Positions 35,660 to 48,654 of a stretch of DNA of 64,000 nt are shown here, one piece after another (the first letter of the stretch is position 1; each line of letters opens with the position of its first letter). The notes beneath the pieces are model-generated. The model searched no databases and was not told the origin of the DNA. It worked only from the letters and a program-made list of their open reading frames with translations. Origin of the DNA: Microvelia longipes (taxonomy: Eukaryota; Arthropoda; Insecta; Hemiptera; Veliidae); contig JACMZG010001914.1 in the NCBI GenBank assembly GCA_018340805.1, forward strand, positions 11,096,272 through 11,160,271, written 5' to 3'. The translations under genes and the position numbers were made by a program.

Positions 35660-36990
35660 TTCCGCTCTCGATTTATTGTCCTCAGCTATGCCTAGAGAAA
35701 CAAAAGAGAAGTAAACTTAAAAGAGTTCAATGATGTTTTGAAGTTTTCTGAATAGAAAGATGACTCAATCACATCCGTGGCTAGCACAGTGCTCGGGATA
35801 TATGAATGGATGTGCACATTTCTTGATCCAATCTTAATAAAACTTACACAAATCAAATTTTATAAGAGGAAGAACTTATTCATTTTTGAAGGCAATCTCT
35901 CACGGCATATTAAAAATTACTTATTTTTTAACTCTTAAAAAACAACAGTTTTATACCAACAAGGGACAATTTCGGGCAATAATTTAAAAGTAGTTATAAT
36001 TTTAAGTATTATATATAATTTATAAGTAATTTATAAGTATTTATAATTTCAAAGTATCATTTTTAAAATAATTTCAATCAGTTTCTTTTCTGAAAATGAT
36101 TTCATTTTTTTTTTATTTTTTTAACGTTTACGTTTCAGAGAGAACTAAGATATTTTTTTAATTTATATTAATAAATTTATTACTTTGTCAAACAAATTGT
36201 ATCTCTGATGAAATCTGATCATTATACCCTCGTAATGTAAATTAGCAGCATAGAGGATGTAAAATTACATTTTCTATATTGATTCCTGCAGTAATAAGAA
36301 ACCTTTAAAAGTCTAATTAGTAAGAAAAAATGTTGTTTCATTGGTCAAAAAGCACTTTAAATAGGTAATTTAATTTCATAGGAAATCTAGGAAGTTCATA
36401 GAAATATTTTCATCAATATTTTTATAAAACTTTTAAAATGATCTCATAAAAGGTTTGTTGACTGATGAAATTCGAATGTATCATTCGGTTTGACCCCTAA
36501 AATATATACACTAGATTAAACCTGCCTAGCTTATAAGCTCGTATAGTTTAGCTTATTCTTTATCCCCTTATTCTTTATCCCCTCTTATTAACTATCAACT
36601 TCGTCTTTTCTTTAAAATGTGTGACGATAGAAGTGAAATACTTGTTATGGCACAATAATTTGCCATTCTAAAATCTATGTTCAATATTTTACTTCTCTTG
36701 CTAGAAATTTTACTTACTATAAAGCGTCTTTATACTACAATGAAATATAATTTTTTTGGTACGGATATACTATAACACAAATTTTAAAACCTATTAAATA
36801 AAACAGTATTTACTGACGGTCAAATAAAATACATAATCCAGTACATAATTTTTAATTAACACCTATAAAAACACGTCATGATTTTGACAGATAATAACAA
36901 ACTTTTTTTATAATTTTAAGCAGTTCGGACTAATAGTTATTTATTTTTGCCAATAACGTATAAAATTATTGTTGAATAGTTTTCTAGCTA
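35660..36990. other. Intron sequence, no feature recognised
   Basis: AT-rich, anonymous. Confidence 0.45.
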
Positions 36991-36999
36991 TTCAACTAT

Positions 37000-37650
37000 T
37001 TTATAATTTTCACTGCAAGTATATGAGTTCCCCACCTGATAATACGTCAAACGTTCAAAAGCAATAAAACAAATAAAATTTATAGACCGTTAAAGTTTTA
37101 AACTGTAGTAGTCAATATTTTCAAAACGGCCACTATAATAATTCAATTTTTTGGAATTGGATTGATTAACCAAATTTAGATCTACATTTGTGTTAAATTT
37201 CAACTCGATCATTAAAATTTTCGATTTTTTTATGTCTAAGCAAAATAAGTTATCGTAGTCTGAAAAATGCCATTTTTGGGGCAGTTCAACTTGACCCAAA
37301 GTCTGATTTCGTGCCAAGTTTCCATTCTCTAGCATAAACACAGCGGGAGTTATGCGTGACACAGATACACACACAACCACACACACAGAGCATGATGAAA
37401 AACACTCAGAACGTCGTGAAAATTCCTGAAACGGATAATTATAGTGAAACCTCGGTTTCGGATTTTTGGGCTGAACACAATACTTTTTCTTACATTGACA
37501 GAAGTAGGAATGGAAATGTAAAAAAAACTGCACACACACACATACAGACAACTTTGTGAAAACCACTCGAGAGGTCTTTAAAACACCTGGAACGGAAAAT
37601 CCATGTGAAATCCCACTTTCGGATTTTTAGGGGAAACACTATAATTTTTC
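37000..37650 (+). repeat. Interspersed repeat, longest copy of the 13046 family
   Basis: Has an extra 5' part (tttgtgttaaatttcaactc, agcaaaataagtt) shared with 54040-54250, then the microsatellite core. The core-to-3' part is partly duplicated (cgtgaaaattcctgaaacgg and cacctggaacggaaaatcc). The 158-codon minus-strand frame across it is repeat-derived. Confidence 0.6.
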
Positions 37651-37659
37651 TATTTTCCG

Positions 37660-38330
37660 TATTATTTCGGATAAACGAGGAAAAGTAAAAAGTTATGTAT
37701 TATGTGTATTTATTTTTTCATCTTAAGTCGGCTTTAAAGAATTAACTTAAAAGACTTTTAGATTTAATATTATATTTTTCTTCCACTCTACTTGAAATTT
37801 TAGATCGCTGAAACATGTTAAATTAAATAATTAAACAAGAAACAAGTTTTTAAACAAGAATATTGTTTTAACAATTATACTTTAACATCATCTTCATTTA
37901 GATCTTCATTATTAAGCATTTTGCCCGGGGCCAAAAAAAATATAAGCTCTTTTTGCCCTGTTATAAGTACTCCGAAATGAAATGAATTATTTAAAAACTA
38001 ACTCGTACCTCAATTTTTTTTAAATTTAGCAAAAAGAGGTTTTTCCTTATTTTGCATAAAAGAAGCATTTTTAGATAAAGATTTTTCTTTTGGAAAACCT
38101 AAGGGGTTTTTTAAAAGATGTTTTTGAGATATTCTGGTAAAGGTCCATAGTTAAGGGTTAAGAGATTGTTTTTAAATTTTTCATGAATTGAAGGAGTTTT
38201 TTCTGTTTTTAACTCAAGTATTATTGGGTTAATAAAAATTATTATTAAATAATTTAGTACTCTTTTTCCGGTTAGTAATGCGTTTTATCTTTTACTAACT
38301 TCAGGATCTCTTTGTGTTGTAGTTCTATAC
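37660..38330. other. Intron sequence, no feature recognised
   Basis: AT-rich. Confidence 0.45.
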
Positions 38331-38339
38331 TTAGTGAAT

Positions 38340-39118
38340 AGTAGAATTAGAATGGTAGGATGTAAAATAGTAGGATGTAAAATGGTAGGGATATAAAATA
38401 GTAGGATGTAAAATGGTAGGGAATTTAAATAGTAGGATGTAAAATGGTAGGGATATAAAATAGTAGGATGTAAAATGGTAGGGATATAAAATAGTAGGAT
38501 TTAAAATGGTTGGATGTAAAATGAGGGATATAAAATAGTAGTATGTAAAATGTAGGATATAAAATAGTAAAATGGTGGATATAGTAGGAGGTAGGAGGTA
38601 GTATGTAAATGGTAGGGAAATGTAGGATATAAAATAGGTAGAATATAAAATGGTAGGATGTAAAATGGTATAAAATAGTAGGATTTAAAATGGTTGGATG
38701 TAAAATGGTAGGGATATAAAATAGTAGTATGTAAAATGGTAGGGATATAAAATAGTAGGATGTAAAATGGTTGGATATAAAATAGTAGGATCTAAAATGG
38801 TAGGGATATAAAATAGTAGGATTTAAAATAGTAGTATGTAAAATGGTAGGGATATAAAACAGTAGGATATAAAATGGTAGGGATATAAAATAGTAGGATG
38901 TAAAATGGTAGGGATATAAAATAGTAGGATGTAAATTGGTAGGGATGTAAATTAGTAGGGATATAAAATAGTAGGATGTAAAATGGTAGGGAAAATAGTA
39001 AAATATAAAATGTAGATGTAAAATGGTAGGGATATAAAATAGTAGGATGTTAAATGGTAGGAATATAAAATAGTAGGATGTAAAATGGTAGGGATATAAT
39101 GATGTAGAATGGTAGGAT
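38340..39118. repeat. Minisatellite with a 31-bp two-part unit
   Basis: gtaggatgtaaaatg alternates with gtagggatataaaata over about 780 bp. Its lack of stops on the minus strand makes a 280-codon open frame of FYIPTILHPTI-like words, which is not a gene. Confidence 0.95.
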
Positions 39119-39224
39119 GTCGTTAGACTGGATTGAGGGAACCATATTTCCTTATTATTAAAGATGGTTCTTAAATAGGTCCGATCAGCTGTTTCAAGCG
39201 AGACAGTTAGAACTAAGTGTATTA

Positions 39225-39620
39225 AAAAAGGCTTATACTTAGAGGAAGGACTTAGGTAAAATAACACAGAGGTAAGGAGTGATAATGGAGTTTGAATATG
39301 ATGGGGTTGGAGTTAAAATGTTTTCATTAGGTGCCATATCTGCACTTACTACTACTAAAGCCTCCCAAGAGAGAGACTAGGGACTCCCTACCCCTCTACA
39401 AATTCTATTAATTAAAGAAATATGCAATAAACAAATAATTGAAACTTATTTTAAATATATTTTACTGAATTTAAGACAATGTAGTCAAAATGCAATGTAA
39501 TATTTGAGTAAAAGATCAAAAATGGCGTTACCAATGTACTGTTATGATACCTTAGCTACCCAGGGAATGATAAGAGCTGTTGTATCCTCCTTCTAAGTAT
39601 TAAAGTCTCTTTGATGTATA
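39225..39620 (+). repeat. Interspersed repeat, paired with 58826-59265
   Basis: Shared blocks, in order: gtgccatatctgcacttact; ctccctacccctctacaa; aaacttattttaaatatatt; accaatgtactg; agctacccagggaatgataa; gagctgttgtatcctcc. The two copies are in the same orientation. Confidence 0.7.
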
Positions 39621-39647
39621 TGGTAGCTTGAATTGCAGGTATAAGGG

Positions 39648-40197
39648 GACCTTAGAATAATACTATATATAGAAGGAGCAACTACTGATAACACGAAAGC
39701 CGGTTCCTGGTGCAACTAAGTAAATGCGCCACCCCAACAAATATACAATTTTCTAAAAAAAAAGTTGGCAATACTTCCGGTTGCTGAATTATTATGTTCT
39801 ATTATTAATTAATGATGATTATTCTAAAATACTAATATATATAATTGGTGCATTACAATATTTTAGCATTTTAAAGTGTACTTTTTAACGTATTTATTAA
39901 AATTATATATAAAAAGTAGTCCTCGTCAACTAAATGTAGATTCTTGTATTCCGCCACCCTTTTTGCCATCTAAAGACCGGTTTTATTAAATACTCAACAG
40001 GTGTTTAAGTTTTTATATTGGTTATTACGATCTTTCTTCATTAATAGATAATTATGACAAATATTTCAAAGATTGTTTTTTGTCAGGTTTGGCAGCATTA
40101 CTTAGTTGCACCAGTCAACCGGCTTCGTGTTATCAGTGGAATTACATTGTGTTTACGGTCCTGTGCTCCTTCTATATAAGTATTATTCTAAGAAGGG
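39648..40197. mobile_element. Foldback element with ~75-bp arms
   Basis: Left 39648-39725 (cttagaataatactatatat, agaaggagca, gataacacgaaagccggt) returns inverted at 40097-40197 (ttagttgcaccagtcaacc, ggcttcgtgttatcag, tgctccttctatataagta). The right arm carries an insertion of about 24 bp. Confidence 0.75.
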
Positions 40198-40944
40198 GAC
40201 TTTAATTTTTGGGGTATATAATTGCCTTGATTTAAAAGATAAAGGCAAATTTATTCCGTCAAATTATTTTTCTAGATGTTTGTTAATTTATAAGTTATCT
40301 TTAATAGTCACAATTTTTAATAAAGTTTATTTTAAATAGCTATGGCATATCTAGTTGCTTTAACGTCCAGTGCAATGTTTGAGAAAAAAACATTGCAGTA
40401 TTGCCAACACCTATTTACTGACCAAAAGTTTTCTAGGGCAACACTGAGGAGTTTTAATTCCGTGTAAATTAAAACTAAATATTACAAAGTTTAAAACGAA
40501 CATTTGTTTAAAAAGTGATTAAATTTTAACGAAGTTTGTTAAATCATTAGTAATGTTTAACTGTTATATCTGTGACAGATATCGCCTCGTCATGCTAATA
40601 TATCTATGATGTGAACCAAACCTAGGTCAATTAATTTTTTACAAATTAGTAGCAGTGCTTTTCCGCCATGAAATATATCTTAGGCAAAATTTTGAATTTG
40701 CTTGCAAAATATAGATAGAATAGACTTGTGATGGTTGAAATATTTCTATAAGCAGAGAAAAAAGAAATTTATATTTTTGTGCAGTCAAAATATTTAGAGT
40801 TTGAAAAGCTTTTCAATTTTCCAAAAAAAAACATCAAAGAAAAATAAATATTTAAAATTTGAAAGAAAAAGTAAAAAGATTCTTTTGTACGCCATTACTG
40901 TTTTTCCTAAAAAAGTTACCATGTTTAATAATTTTTGGGTGGAA

Positions 40945-41090
40945 TTTCTTCTTTCCTTCGTTTAATTTCTTCTTTCCTTCGTTTAATTTCTTCTTTCCTT
41001 CGTTTAATTTCTTCTTTCCTTCGTTTAATTTCTTTCTTTCCTTCGTTTAATTTTCTTTCCTTCGTTCTTTCCTTCGTCTACCTTCGTTTA
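40945..41090. repeat. Minisatellite, 21 bp
   Basis: ttctttccttcgtttaattt repeated about six times, then shortened units. Confidence 0.93.
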
Positions 41091-41250
41091 CTACCGTATA
41101 GCGAATTATTGTGTTCACTATTAAATCCAAAATTGAAGTTTCAATGGAATCGTCCGTTTCAGAGATTTTAAGACCACCTCATTGGTTCCACAACGCTGTC
41201 TGTCTGTCGGTTAGACCCATTGTTCTCTCTGTGTATGTACTTGAGAATAT

Positions 41251-41470
41251 CAATCGAAGAATCAGCTAACGTCAAATACGCTAACGCCCTCTGAAAAGAT
41301 CTTCAGAGGGCTCGTCGTACTTATTGAGACTAGAAGTCAATCACTGATATAACTTTATTAGTTGAGAGCTCGAGTGTTGCCCTGCCTGCTGATGATGGGG
41401 TAGTGCCGAAACCGGTCCAGGGATATTCATATCTAACGGCAAGTATCGACGGTAGCTGATTCTTCGATTG
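41251..41470. mobile_element. 220-bp element with perfect 18-bp terminal inverted repeats
   Basis: caatcgaagaatcagcta (41251-41268) against tagctgattcttcgattg (41453-41470). It holds an inner hairpin (gccctctgaa...ttcagagggc, about 41285-41310) and the CTGATGA...GAAAC motif at 41399-41421. No coding potential. Confidence 0.8.
41399..41421 (+). ncRNA. Hammerhead-like core motif (CTGATGA ... GAAAC)
   Basis: CTGATGA, T, a short GG...CC-closed loop, GAAACCGGTC. Same layout as at 19438, 19607, 51542 and 59428. Confidence 0.33.
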
Positions 41471-42098
41471 CTTCTTAAATTTGCGGTAAATACAACCTTT
41501 TTAATTTTAAGAATTTCAAGTAGAGACAAAATTTACTAGGTAATTAATTAAATTTAGGTTAAATAAATTTTGTTATTTACTTAACCTCTATTATTGTCTT
41601 CTATTCCAGTGCCATTGACAAAATTTCAAATTTCACCATGCTAGAACTAAAATTTATGTCTGAAAATAAATTCAGCAGTCAAACCAAAAAATATGTTTGA
41701 AATCATAATATTTATATTACCTCCCGCAATCGCGGCATCAACAATAAAGTAAAACCGAGAACGTGACGCAATTTGCTTTTTAAAAAATCAAATAAGCAGT
41801 GAAGTATTGTACCCGCATTTCAAGTATGGATTTTTTAATGTGCAAAAACTTCCTCTTTGAGAGTAAGTTGATTGTGTCATTTTACGCGTGGCTTAATTCT
41901 ATTCAAGTTATGCCTAATGTTGTCCCCTACAGATATGCGTTCATAAATATCCTCGCTGAATATATCACGACCCTCTGACAGAACATTTTTTCGAGTCTCT
42001 CCCGCACCCCTCTAAAAATGGAATCTCATACGAACGTTTGTGTTTTGGAGAATTACCCTGTGTTATTTTTATGCGACCTTAAACGAAGTTTTTTTCAC

Positions 42099-42165
42099 CA
42101 TGGCGCAGTTAGTAAAGCATTCACATTTGAATCTAGAGGGCAATGCTTTGATTCTAATAAGTGAC
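42099..42165 (+). mobile_element. Degenerate tRNA-derived SINE head
   Basis: A box tggcgcagttagtaaagca (42101-42119) and a decayed B box ctttgattcta (42145-42155) with tRNA spacing. Old copy. A 12-bp perfect hairpin (tgtctccttgcc/ggcaaggagaca, 42367-42398) lies about 200 bp downstream. Confidence 0.45.
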
Positions 42166-42935
42166 CCAGTCCCTAGAATTCAATCAAAGTGATTTTTTTA
42201 ATGCTTACAGATCCAAACAGAAAAAAAAGTTTTTACTCAAAATATGAGTAAAAAAGTACATGGAAATGTGCCATATATTAAAAGTAACAATGAAACAACA
42301 AATAATACTGCACAACAACAAACACATACAAACTACTCCAGAGTGCACCTAGCCTACGGCCCGTTTTGTCTCCTTGCCTGCGATGCGGCAAGGAGACACA
42401 AAAAATTTAAAAAAATAAATAAAGCAGAAGGGAATGAATAAAAAGGAAAGGAAAAACTATAAAAATAAATGAAATTACATAAAATTAAAAGGTAGTTGAA
42501 ACAATTTATTTAAAGAGAGAAATAAAAAAAATTAGAGTTGACAGTAATTTCGTGAAAAATAGAGATAAAGCCCGAGCTGTGTCTGCTTTTCCCTCGTTTT
42601 TTTTTTGTGTTATTTAACTAATTGAAATTCTGACGTCGCCATTCGCACGAGAAGAAGAAAAAGATTTCACGAAAATTGTATAGAATTGATAAAAAAAGAA
42701 TTTATTCTTCTGCAAGAGGGCGTTCTTTTGAAAAACCGTTTTCGAGGTTTTCTTCAGAGATTTTTTCTTAAATTCTATTTCATTTTTAAGGTTTGTTGGA
42801 TATTTCGAATTTTATTATAAACTGGTATATTTATCTATTACTTTTAATATTTTTTTAAAGAAAAAAAAAGTTTACGAAATGGGGGCCATGATGTGGGTGA
42901 GACAAGGAGTAGGTACTTTTTGTTAGAAGTCACTG

Positions 42936-43147
<212 letters not shown>

Positions 43148-43544
43148 CCCTACTACTAGTACATATTCTACTTAGATTTTTTATTGGGCTAATTTTTAAG
43201 TAGTTATTTTATGTTTTACGGGAAAGAATTGTTAAATTAGATGTTTGATTGTACTGATTTTGGTTGACATCTTTCCACCACGTTCTTTGTTTTATTTATA
43301 CCAATAATAATGCATATCGCAGTAGTTAGGGTTTTCGCTCTTGCAATCATAAGCTGGTTTGCAATTATGGACTTACCGTTTTTCTTTTTAATGATCCTAC
43401 ATATGAATACCTCGTATTTAGAGGCGAAACGTAGTGAACGCTATGTGAGACATCTGCTTATATTAAACGTTCTATTAGTGTCCTTTTTTTATAAACAATC
43501 AATTATTGTTTTTTTTCAGAGATAAATCACAACGATGCTTTATA

Positions 43545-44065
43545 AATCAACGAAACAGGATTAGATAACGGAGATTATGGGCAATGTATAGGGATAATTG
43601 ATAAATCAACAAAAAAGGATGATTTGATAACGGAGATTATGGACGATATAAAGCGATAGTTGATAAATTAACAAAAGAGGGTTTAATTACGGAGATTATG
43701 GGCGATATAAACCAATGATTGATAAATAAACAAAAGAGGATGATTTGATAACGGAGATTATGGGCGATATATAGCGATCGTTGATAAATTATCAAAAGAG
43801 GGTTTAATTACGGAGATTATGGGCGATATAAACCAATGATTGAAAAATAAAAAAGAGGATGATTGATAACGGAGATTATGGGCGATACATAGCGATAGTT
43901 GATAAATTATCAAAAGAGGGTTTAATTACGGAGATTATGGGCGATATAAACCAATGATTGAAAAATAAACAAAAGAGGATGATTTGATAACGGAGATTAT
44001 GGGCGATACATAGCGATAGTTGATAAATTATCAAAAGAGGGTTTAATTACGGAGATTATGGGCGT
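43545..44065. repeat. Higher-order satellite, 60-bp units in ~120-bp pairs
   Basis: acggagattatgggcgatat recurs about every 60 bp, nine times. Units alternate between gaggatgatttgataacgg and gagggtttaattacgg forms, giving a dimeric ~120-bp period. Confidence 0.93.
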
Positions 44066-44069
44066 TAAG

Positions 44070-45360
44070 AAGCAAGCATCCAATAGGTCGTATTATTTCA
44101 CTCTTTAATACGACAAAAAGGAGCGCTCTTTAATAATATTGGTTATTCTACCCTAATTCTACTTAGTCAGGTTCAATAACTTTGATCTACTAACGGCAGG
44201 AAAATGTTGTTTCTATACTATTTTTAGGTAGCAAAGCAGGTATTGTTGATCATTAAAAATGTTGTATACAGTCAGGGAAAGATTAATCTTGCTTGGAAAG
44301 AAATGTTTGTTTTTAAGAAAATGAAATAGATACAATTTTTGAAGCAATGAAATTGTTTAGGAATGAACATTTTTCTTTACATTTTTAAGTATTTTTAATT
44401 TTTTGTAATTTCTATTTGAATTGGTTACTAACTTTTTATAATGCATATCCTATAACCTTTATATCTATCTATATATACCTGGAACATTTCATATCTTACT
44501 ATAACTCATATCCAATTATCTACTTAAGGGTCAGTCCTTCCTTCCTCCAAGTCTTGGGAGTCCTAATCCTCTAACAGTAGATTCTGCCAACTTTTACCTC
44601 AACCTCCGAGGATCTACAACCTTTTTACAGACATCTTTAATCTAATAATTATCTTTCAACACCAACTCCTCGTTATACATTTCTGTTGAATTACATCACG
44701 CCACCCTTCTTCCATCTTTTCATCATATTTTTCTCCATCATCTAGGGTCTGATTTACACTCAGTCCCGGACCAAGCCTTGTTCAGAGCACGTCGATCTAC
44801 CACTTTACCGAATAACTTCGTGGTGTTCAAGTGCGATATCTAAATAACTTTTCTGTTCAAGTTTATTCTTAACGTTAACTTCATCTTTAACGTTTTTGTC
44901 CGGTATTCAACTGATCTAACTTAAGCTACTAGATCTGAACTTAACTGTTTTCCTTCCGTTCCGTTCGCCCGGTTTCAGATTCGGCGCGTTCGCGGTCGTG
45001 TGAATTTTGGAGTGTAGTTAATAGCCTCCTACTTGAGGAATGAGCTTATCTAACATACATAACCAGCTCTTAATTAACTTCTACAACTCATAACTATCTT
45101 CTCTAAATCTCGCAACTGTAAGTACCTTCGCTTCTTCTCCTCTACTTCAAGATTGGAATACTGCCATTTGGACTCATCTGTATGGTCATCATCAGCACCA
45201 TTAAGCAACAGCAAAGGACGTAACCCTATTCATTTAATATTTTACCTAACTTAGTTCATAACTATTTTCAGTTCTTATTTTTTATGAAACTATTTCAATT
45301 ATTTATTGACTTGTATATTTATTTATTTTTATTAATATTATGTGTAACCAAATCTTTTAT
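44070..45360. other. Intron sequence, pyrimidine-rich patch
   Basis: 44520-45230 is C/T-rich with little AT simple repeat and contains ttcggcgcgttcgcggtcgt near 44982. It looks like an old element, but nothing identifiable. Confidence 0.4.
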
Positions 45361-45366
45361 CTTTTA

Positions 45367-45490
45367 TTGTGTTCGATTCCCTATCCCAGCTGGGTGTGCT
45401 GACAGGAGCCGGTATTTATTTCGAATCGTAAGTTTGCCGTCAGGTGAAGTAGTATCGACACCCCGTCTGCTTACAGAAATGCTTTAAAAT
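45367..45490 (+). mobile_element. Possible truncated tRNA-type SINE (B box only)
   Basis: gttcgattccc at about 45370 matches a B box. The following GC-richer ~110 bp (cagctgggtgtgctgaca, gtatcgacaccccgtctgc) could be the body. No A box. About 80 bp before exon E. Confidence 0.3.
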
Positions 45491-45567
45491 CCGTTACAGT
45501 GAAATTCCACTAGTAGTAGGTACTGTTTGAAATGATTTTAATGGATTGTTATTTTTTTGTGTTTCAG

Positions 45568-45717
45568 GAGCTAAATACGAACCAGAATACGTAGAAAATA
45601 CGTATAAGATTCAAATGAAGCTACGTATAAAGTCAGTTACTCATGATGACTTTGGCGCTTACAGATGCGTCTCTAAAAACTCATTAGGTGATACCGACGG
45701 CACTATTAAATTATATG
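45568..45717 (+). CDS. Lachesin/DIP-like protein, exon E (second half of Ig domain 3)
   Basis: Acceptor gtttcag, donor GTATGT; 150 bp, phase 1 to phase 1. Residues 220-269. It contains the Ig3 closing signature D247-F-G-A-Y-R-C253 followed by VSKNSLGDTDGTIKLY, the near-invariant end of the third Ig domain of insect DIPs. The first-half exon D lies 22 kb upstream. The 200 bp before the acceptor include a short element with a tRNA-like B box (see 45367). Confidence 0.94.
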
Positions 45718-45879
45718 GTATGTAGTATAGCGCTAAATAATTTTTAAACATTTTTCGTTCGTGTCGTGAATCTTATTAAGAAATAAATGTCGAAAAAAGA
45801 GAAGAAGAAATGTAACATAATAGGTGTTTATCTCCAGACAGTGTATAATGTGAAGTTTGTTATATAGTTCTTAGGGAGT

Positions 45880-46095
45880 AAAGAAGCACTTTTCACTCCC
45901 AAGGGAGAAAAAGTTACTTTTCATTCCCTTTGGTGTAAAAGGTAACTTTTTTCCCTTGGAAATATTTTTCACTCCCTTAGGAGTAAAAAGTAACTTTTCT
46001 CCCTTGGGAATAAAAAGTAACTTTTTCTCCCTTGGATGTAAAAAGTAACTTTTTCTCCCTTGGGTGTAAAACGTAACTTTTTATCCCTTGGGAAT
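45880..46095. repeat. Minisatellite, about 30 bp
   Basis: tcccttgggagtaaaaagt and aactttttc in about seven units. Confidence 0.9.
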
Positions 46096-46525
46096 ACTTT
46101 TCACACTCTTGGGACTCTGATCAAAAGAAATTGTTTAGGCCAATACATCTTTATGGGAGCAGCACTTTCAAAATTTATTAGGGGGTCCGACCCAAAAAAA
46201 AATACAATAAAATGCAACAAGACGTATGAACGTTTTGACATAATTAAATGACGTCAACGTCGGGAGATAAAATCTTGCATGCACCTACAGGGAATAAAAT
46301 GCAATTTTTCTCTTCGCAATTACCTGGCTTTGCATCGAGAGTTAATAGTCTTAACTCCTTTTGGCTATGCCTCGGGAGGTCAGTACTTAAATTCCTCGGC
46401 TTCGTATTAGGAACCAACTAACTGCTGAGGGAAATTATAGCATTCGTTACTCCCTTGGTGCATAAAAACATTATTGACTTCATTGATTGAAATTTAACTT
46501 CAACGTTAAGCAATTTGACTGTAAT

Positions 46526-46530
46526 TATAT

Positions 46531-46607
<77 letters not shown>

Positions 46608-46617
46608 AATATAATAT
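46526..46617. repeat. (TA)n microsatellite
   Basis: Interrupted TA array. Confidence 0.95.
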
Positions 46618-46629
46618 TAACCAATTAAC

Positions 46630-47980
46630 TGATTATATCGCCAATATTCTCGCATATTTAATTTAAGAACCAAAAGACTAGTCTTTTGTTTTCATGTTAC
46701 AAAAATATCTCATTTCGGTTGTTTACAAAACTGCGATTCAATAGCAGCCATGATTTTCTTTCTTTAGGAAAAGCTTAGAAGGATAAAAAGCAAAGCTCTT
46801 AATGTTCTGCTCTTTCTTTGGTTACTTAAAGAGTAATCAGGGGATTTTTCTTTTTTTTGTTTTGGGTTGCCTTTTCTTCGTCGATATTTGTTGAAAGTCT
46901 GAATTTGGTAAATAAAGGATATTTCGGTTAAAAATCAGAAGATAACATTCTTGGTTTAAACCAAGTTAATGTATCAAGTTAATAAGTTGCGAATAAAAAA
47001 ACTTATTTTTTACAAAATAGATAAAAGATATGTTTGTATAGTCTTGGACATCTGTAGATGTAAAATGGATTAGGAGAAATTTGCTTCTTTCCAAAAAAAA
47101 GTTTTGTTGTAGCAAAAAACACAATTCTTTACCAAATTACTTTCCCCAAAAAAAATTGTTTGGTTTCCCTAAGAAAGAAAATTTGGTGTAACACATTTTT
47201 CCCCAAGTATCCATTTTCTTTATGTTTTTTGTTGGAAAAATCAGTTTTAGTTGATCATTTGCCAAAACAGAGTTTAAAGAAAACGATTCTTCTCTTTAGC
47301 CTTTCTGACTAAGTAAAATATAATTGTGTTCATTCTTTTCTTTTTCTTACACTGTTTAAAGACTAACGTTCCTTCCTTAAGCTGATAATTGGTTTATCCT
47401 CTGAGAAGACCACTGTGTCAAAGAGATGAGGAAATTAAAACTGATTTTGCCATGCGATGAATCGTGAAAAGCTCATTTTAATAATGAGTGATAAAATTAA
47501 TTAAATGGTTTAATTAATAAAATAAATAATTATAAAAAAATAATTAATGGTTTAATTATTAAAATAATGTTGAATTAATAAATAAAAATAGGATAAATAT
47601 TTAAAAAAAAATTATACCCCCTCGTCAGGTAGGAGGGGCAACTTAAATTGATAATAGTTTGGATTTGATTATCGCAAGCTACTAAAAATTAAGGCTGCGG
47701 GACTGGCGCAGGACTGGCGAGGACTGGCGCGGACAACTCATAAACTAACCCCGGTAGCTTTCCAAAAACGACTAATAATCTTCTTAGGTTTAAATTTCAG
47801 TAAACCATGGCAACTATTGGTTATGTCAGCTTTATTTATTGTTTTAAAACAAGTGTTTTTCTTTTCGTTTGTATTTATTTTAATCTAATAAAAATGTATC
47901 GCTGTTAAGCTACTAAGCTTAAGTATACTAAAGAAGTATATTTAAGCTTAGTAGCTAATTTATTAAGTAAATGGATGCAC
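46630..47980. other. Intron sequence
   Basis: 47904-47957 is a ~22-bp arm palindrome (gctactaagctta ... taagcttagtagc). The rest is not recognised. Confidence 0.45.
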
Positions 47981-47989
47981 TTAGTTGTA

Positions 47990-48424
47990 TTATTTTAATC
48001 CAATTAAATCTATTGGATTATTTTTTAATCCAATTAAATCAATTGGATAATTTTTTAATCCAATTAAATCAATTGGATTATTTTTAATCCAATTAAATCA
48101 ATTGGATTATTTTTAATCCAATTAAATTAATTGGATTATTTTTTAATCCAATTAAATCAATTGGATTATTTTTTAATCCAATTAAATCAATTGGATTATT
48201 TTTTAACAATTGGATTATTTTTTAATCCAAATAAATCAATTGGATTATTTTTAATCCAATTAAATCATTGGATTATTTTTTAATCCAATTAATCAATTGG
48301 ATTATTTTTTAATCCAATTAATCAATTGGATTATTTTTAATCCAATTAAATTAATTGGATTATTTTTAATCCAATTAATTTGGATTATTTTTTTAATCCA
48401 ATTAAATCAATTGGATTATTTTTT
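47990..48424. repeat. Self-complementary ~30-bp minisatellite carrying CCAAT words
   Basis: About 14 units of taatccaattaaatcaattg plus gattatttt. Each unit is a hairpin (ccaatt...aattgg), so both strands show a CCAAT word per unit. Confidence 0.93.
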
Positions 48425-48654
48425 GGTTTGAAAAATTGAAATAATGCTGGTAATAAGATAAAACACAGCAAAGTGTGTTAGGTGTGTACTAAATTTCAAA
48501 TTGATCAAAACATTTATCTGCGTATTATTACATTTTGACAGTTTTGCTGAGTCATTATTGCCAGTTCAGGACGTTATAAGAAAAAAATTCCGGATAGCAC
48601 AATAAGACGTAATGACTGATTTTTGTACAAATTTTACAAAAAAAACTATGGTTT

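Noticed and set aside
37090..37566. 158-codon minus-strand open frame
   Set aside because: Lies wholly in the dispersed microsatellite-bearing repeat family.
38425..39267. 280-codon open frame on the minus strand
   Set aside because: Translation of a 31-bp minisatellite; no domain, no conserved composition.
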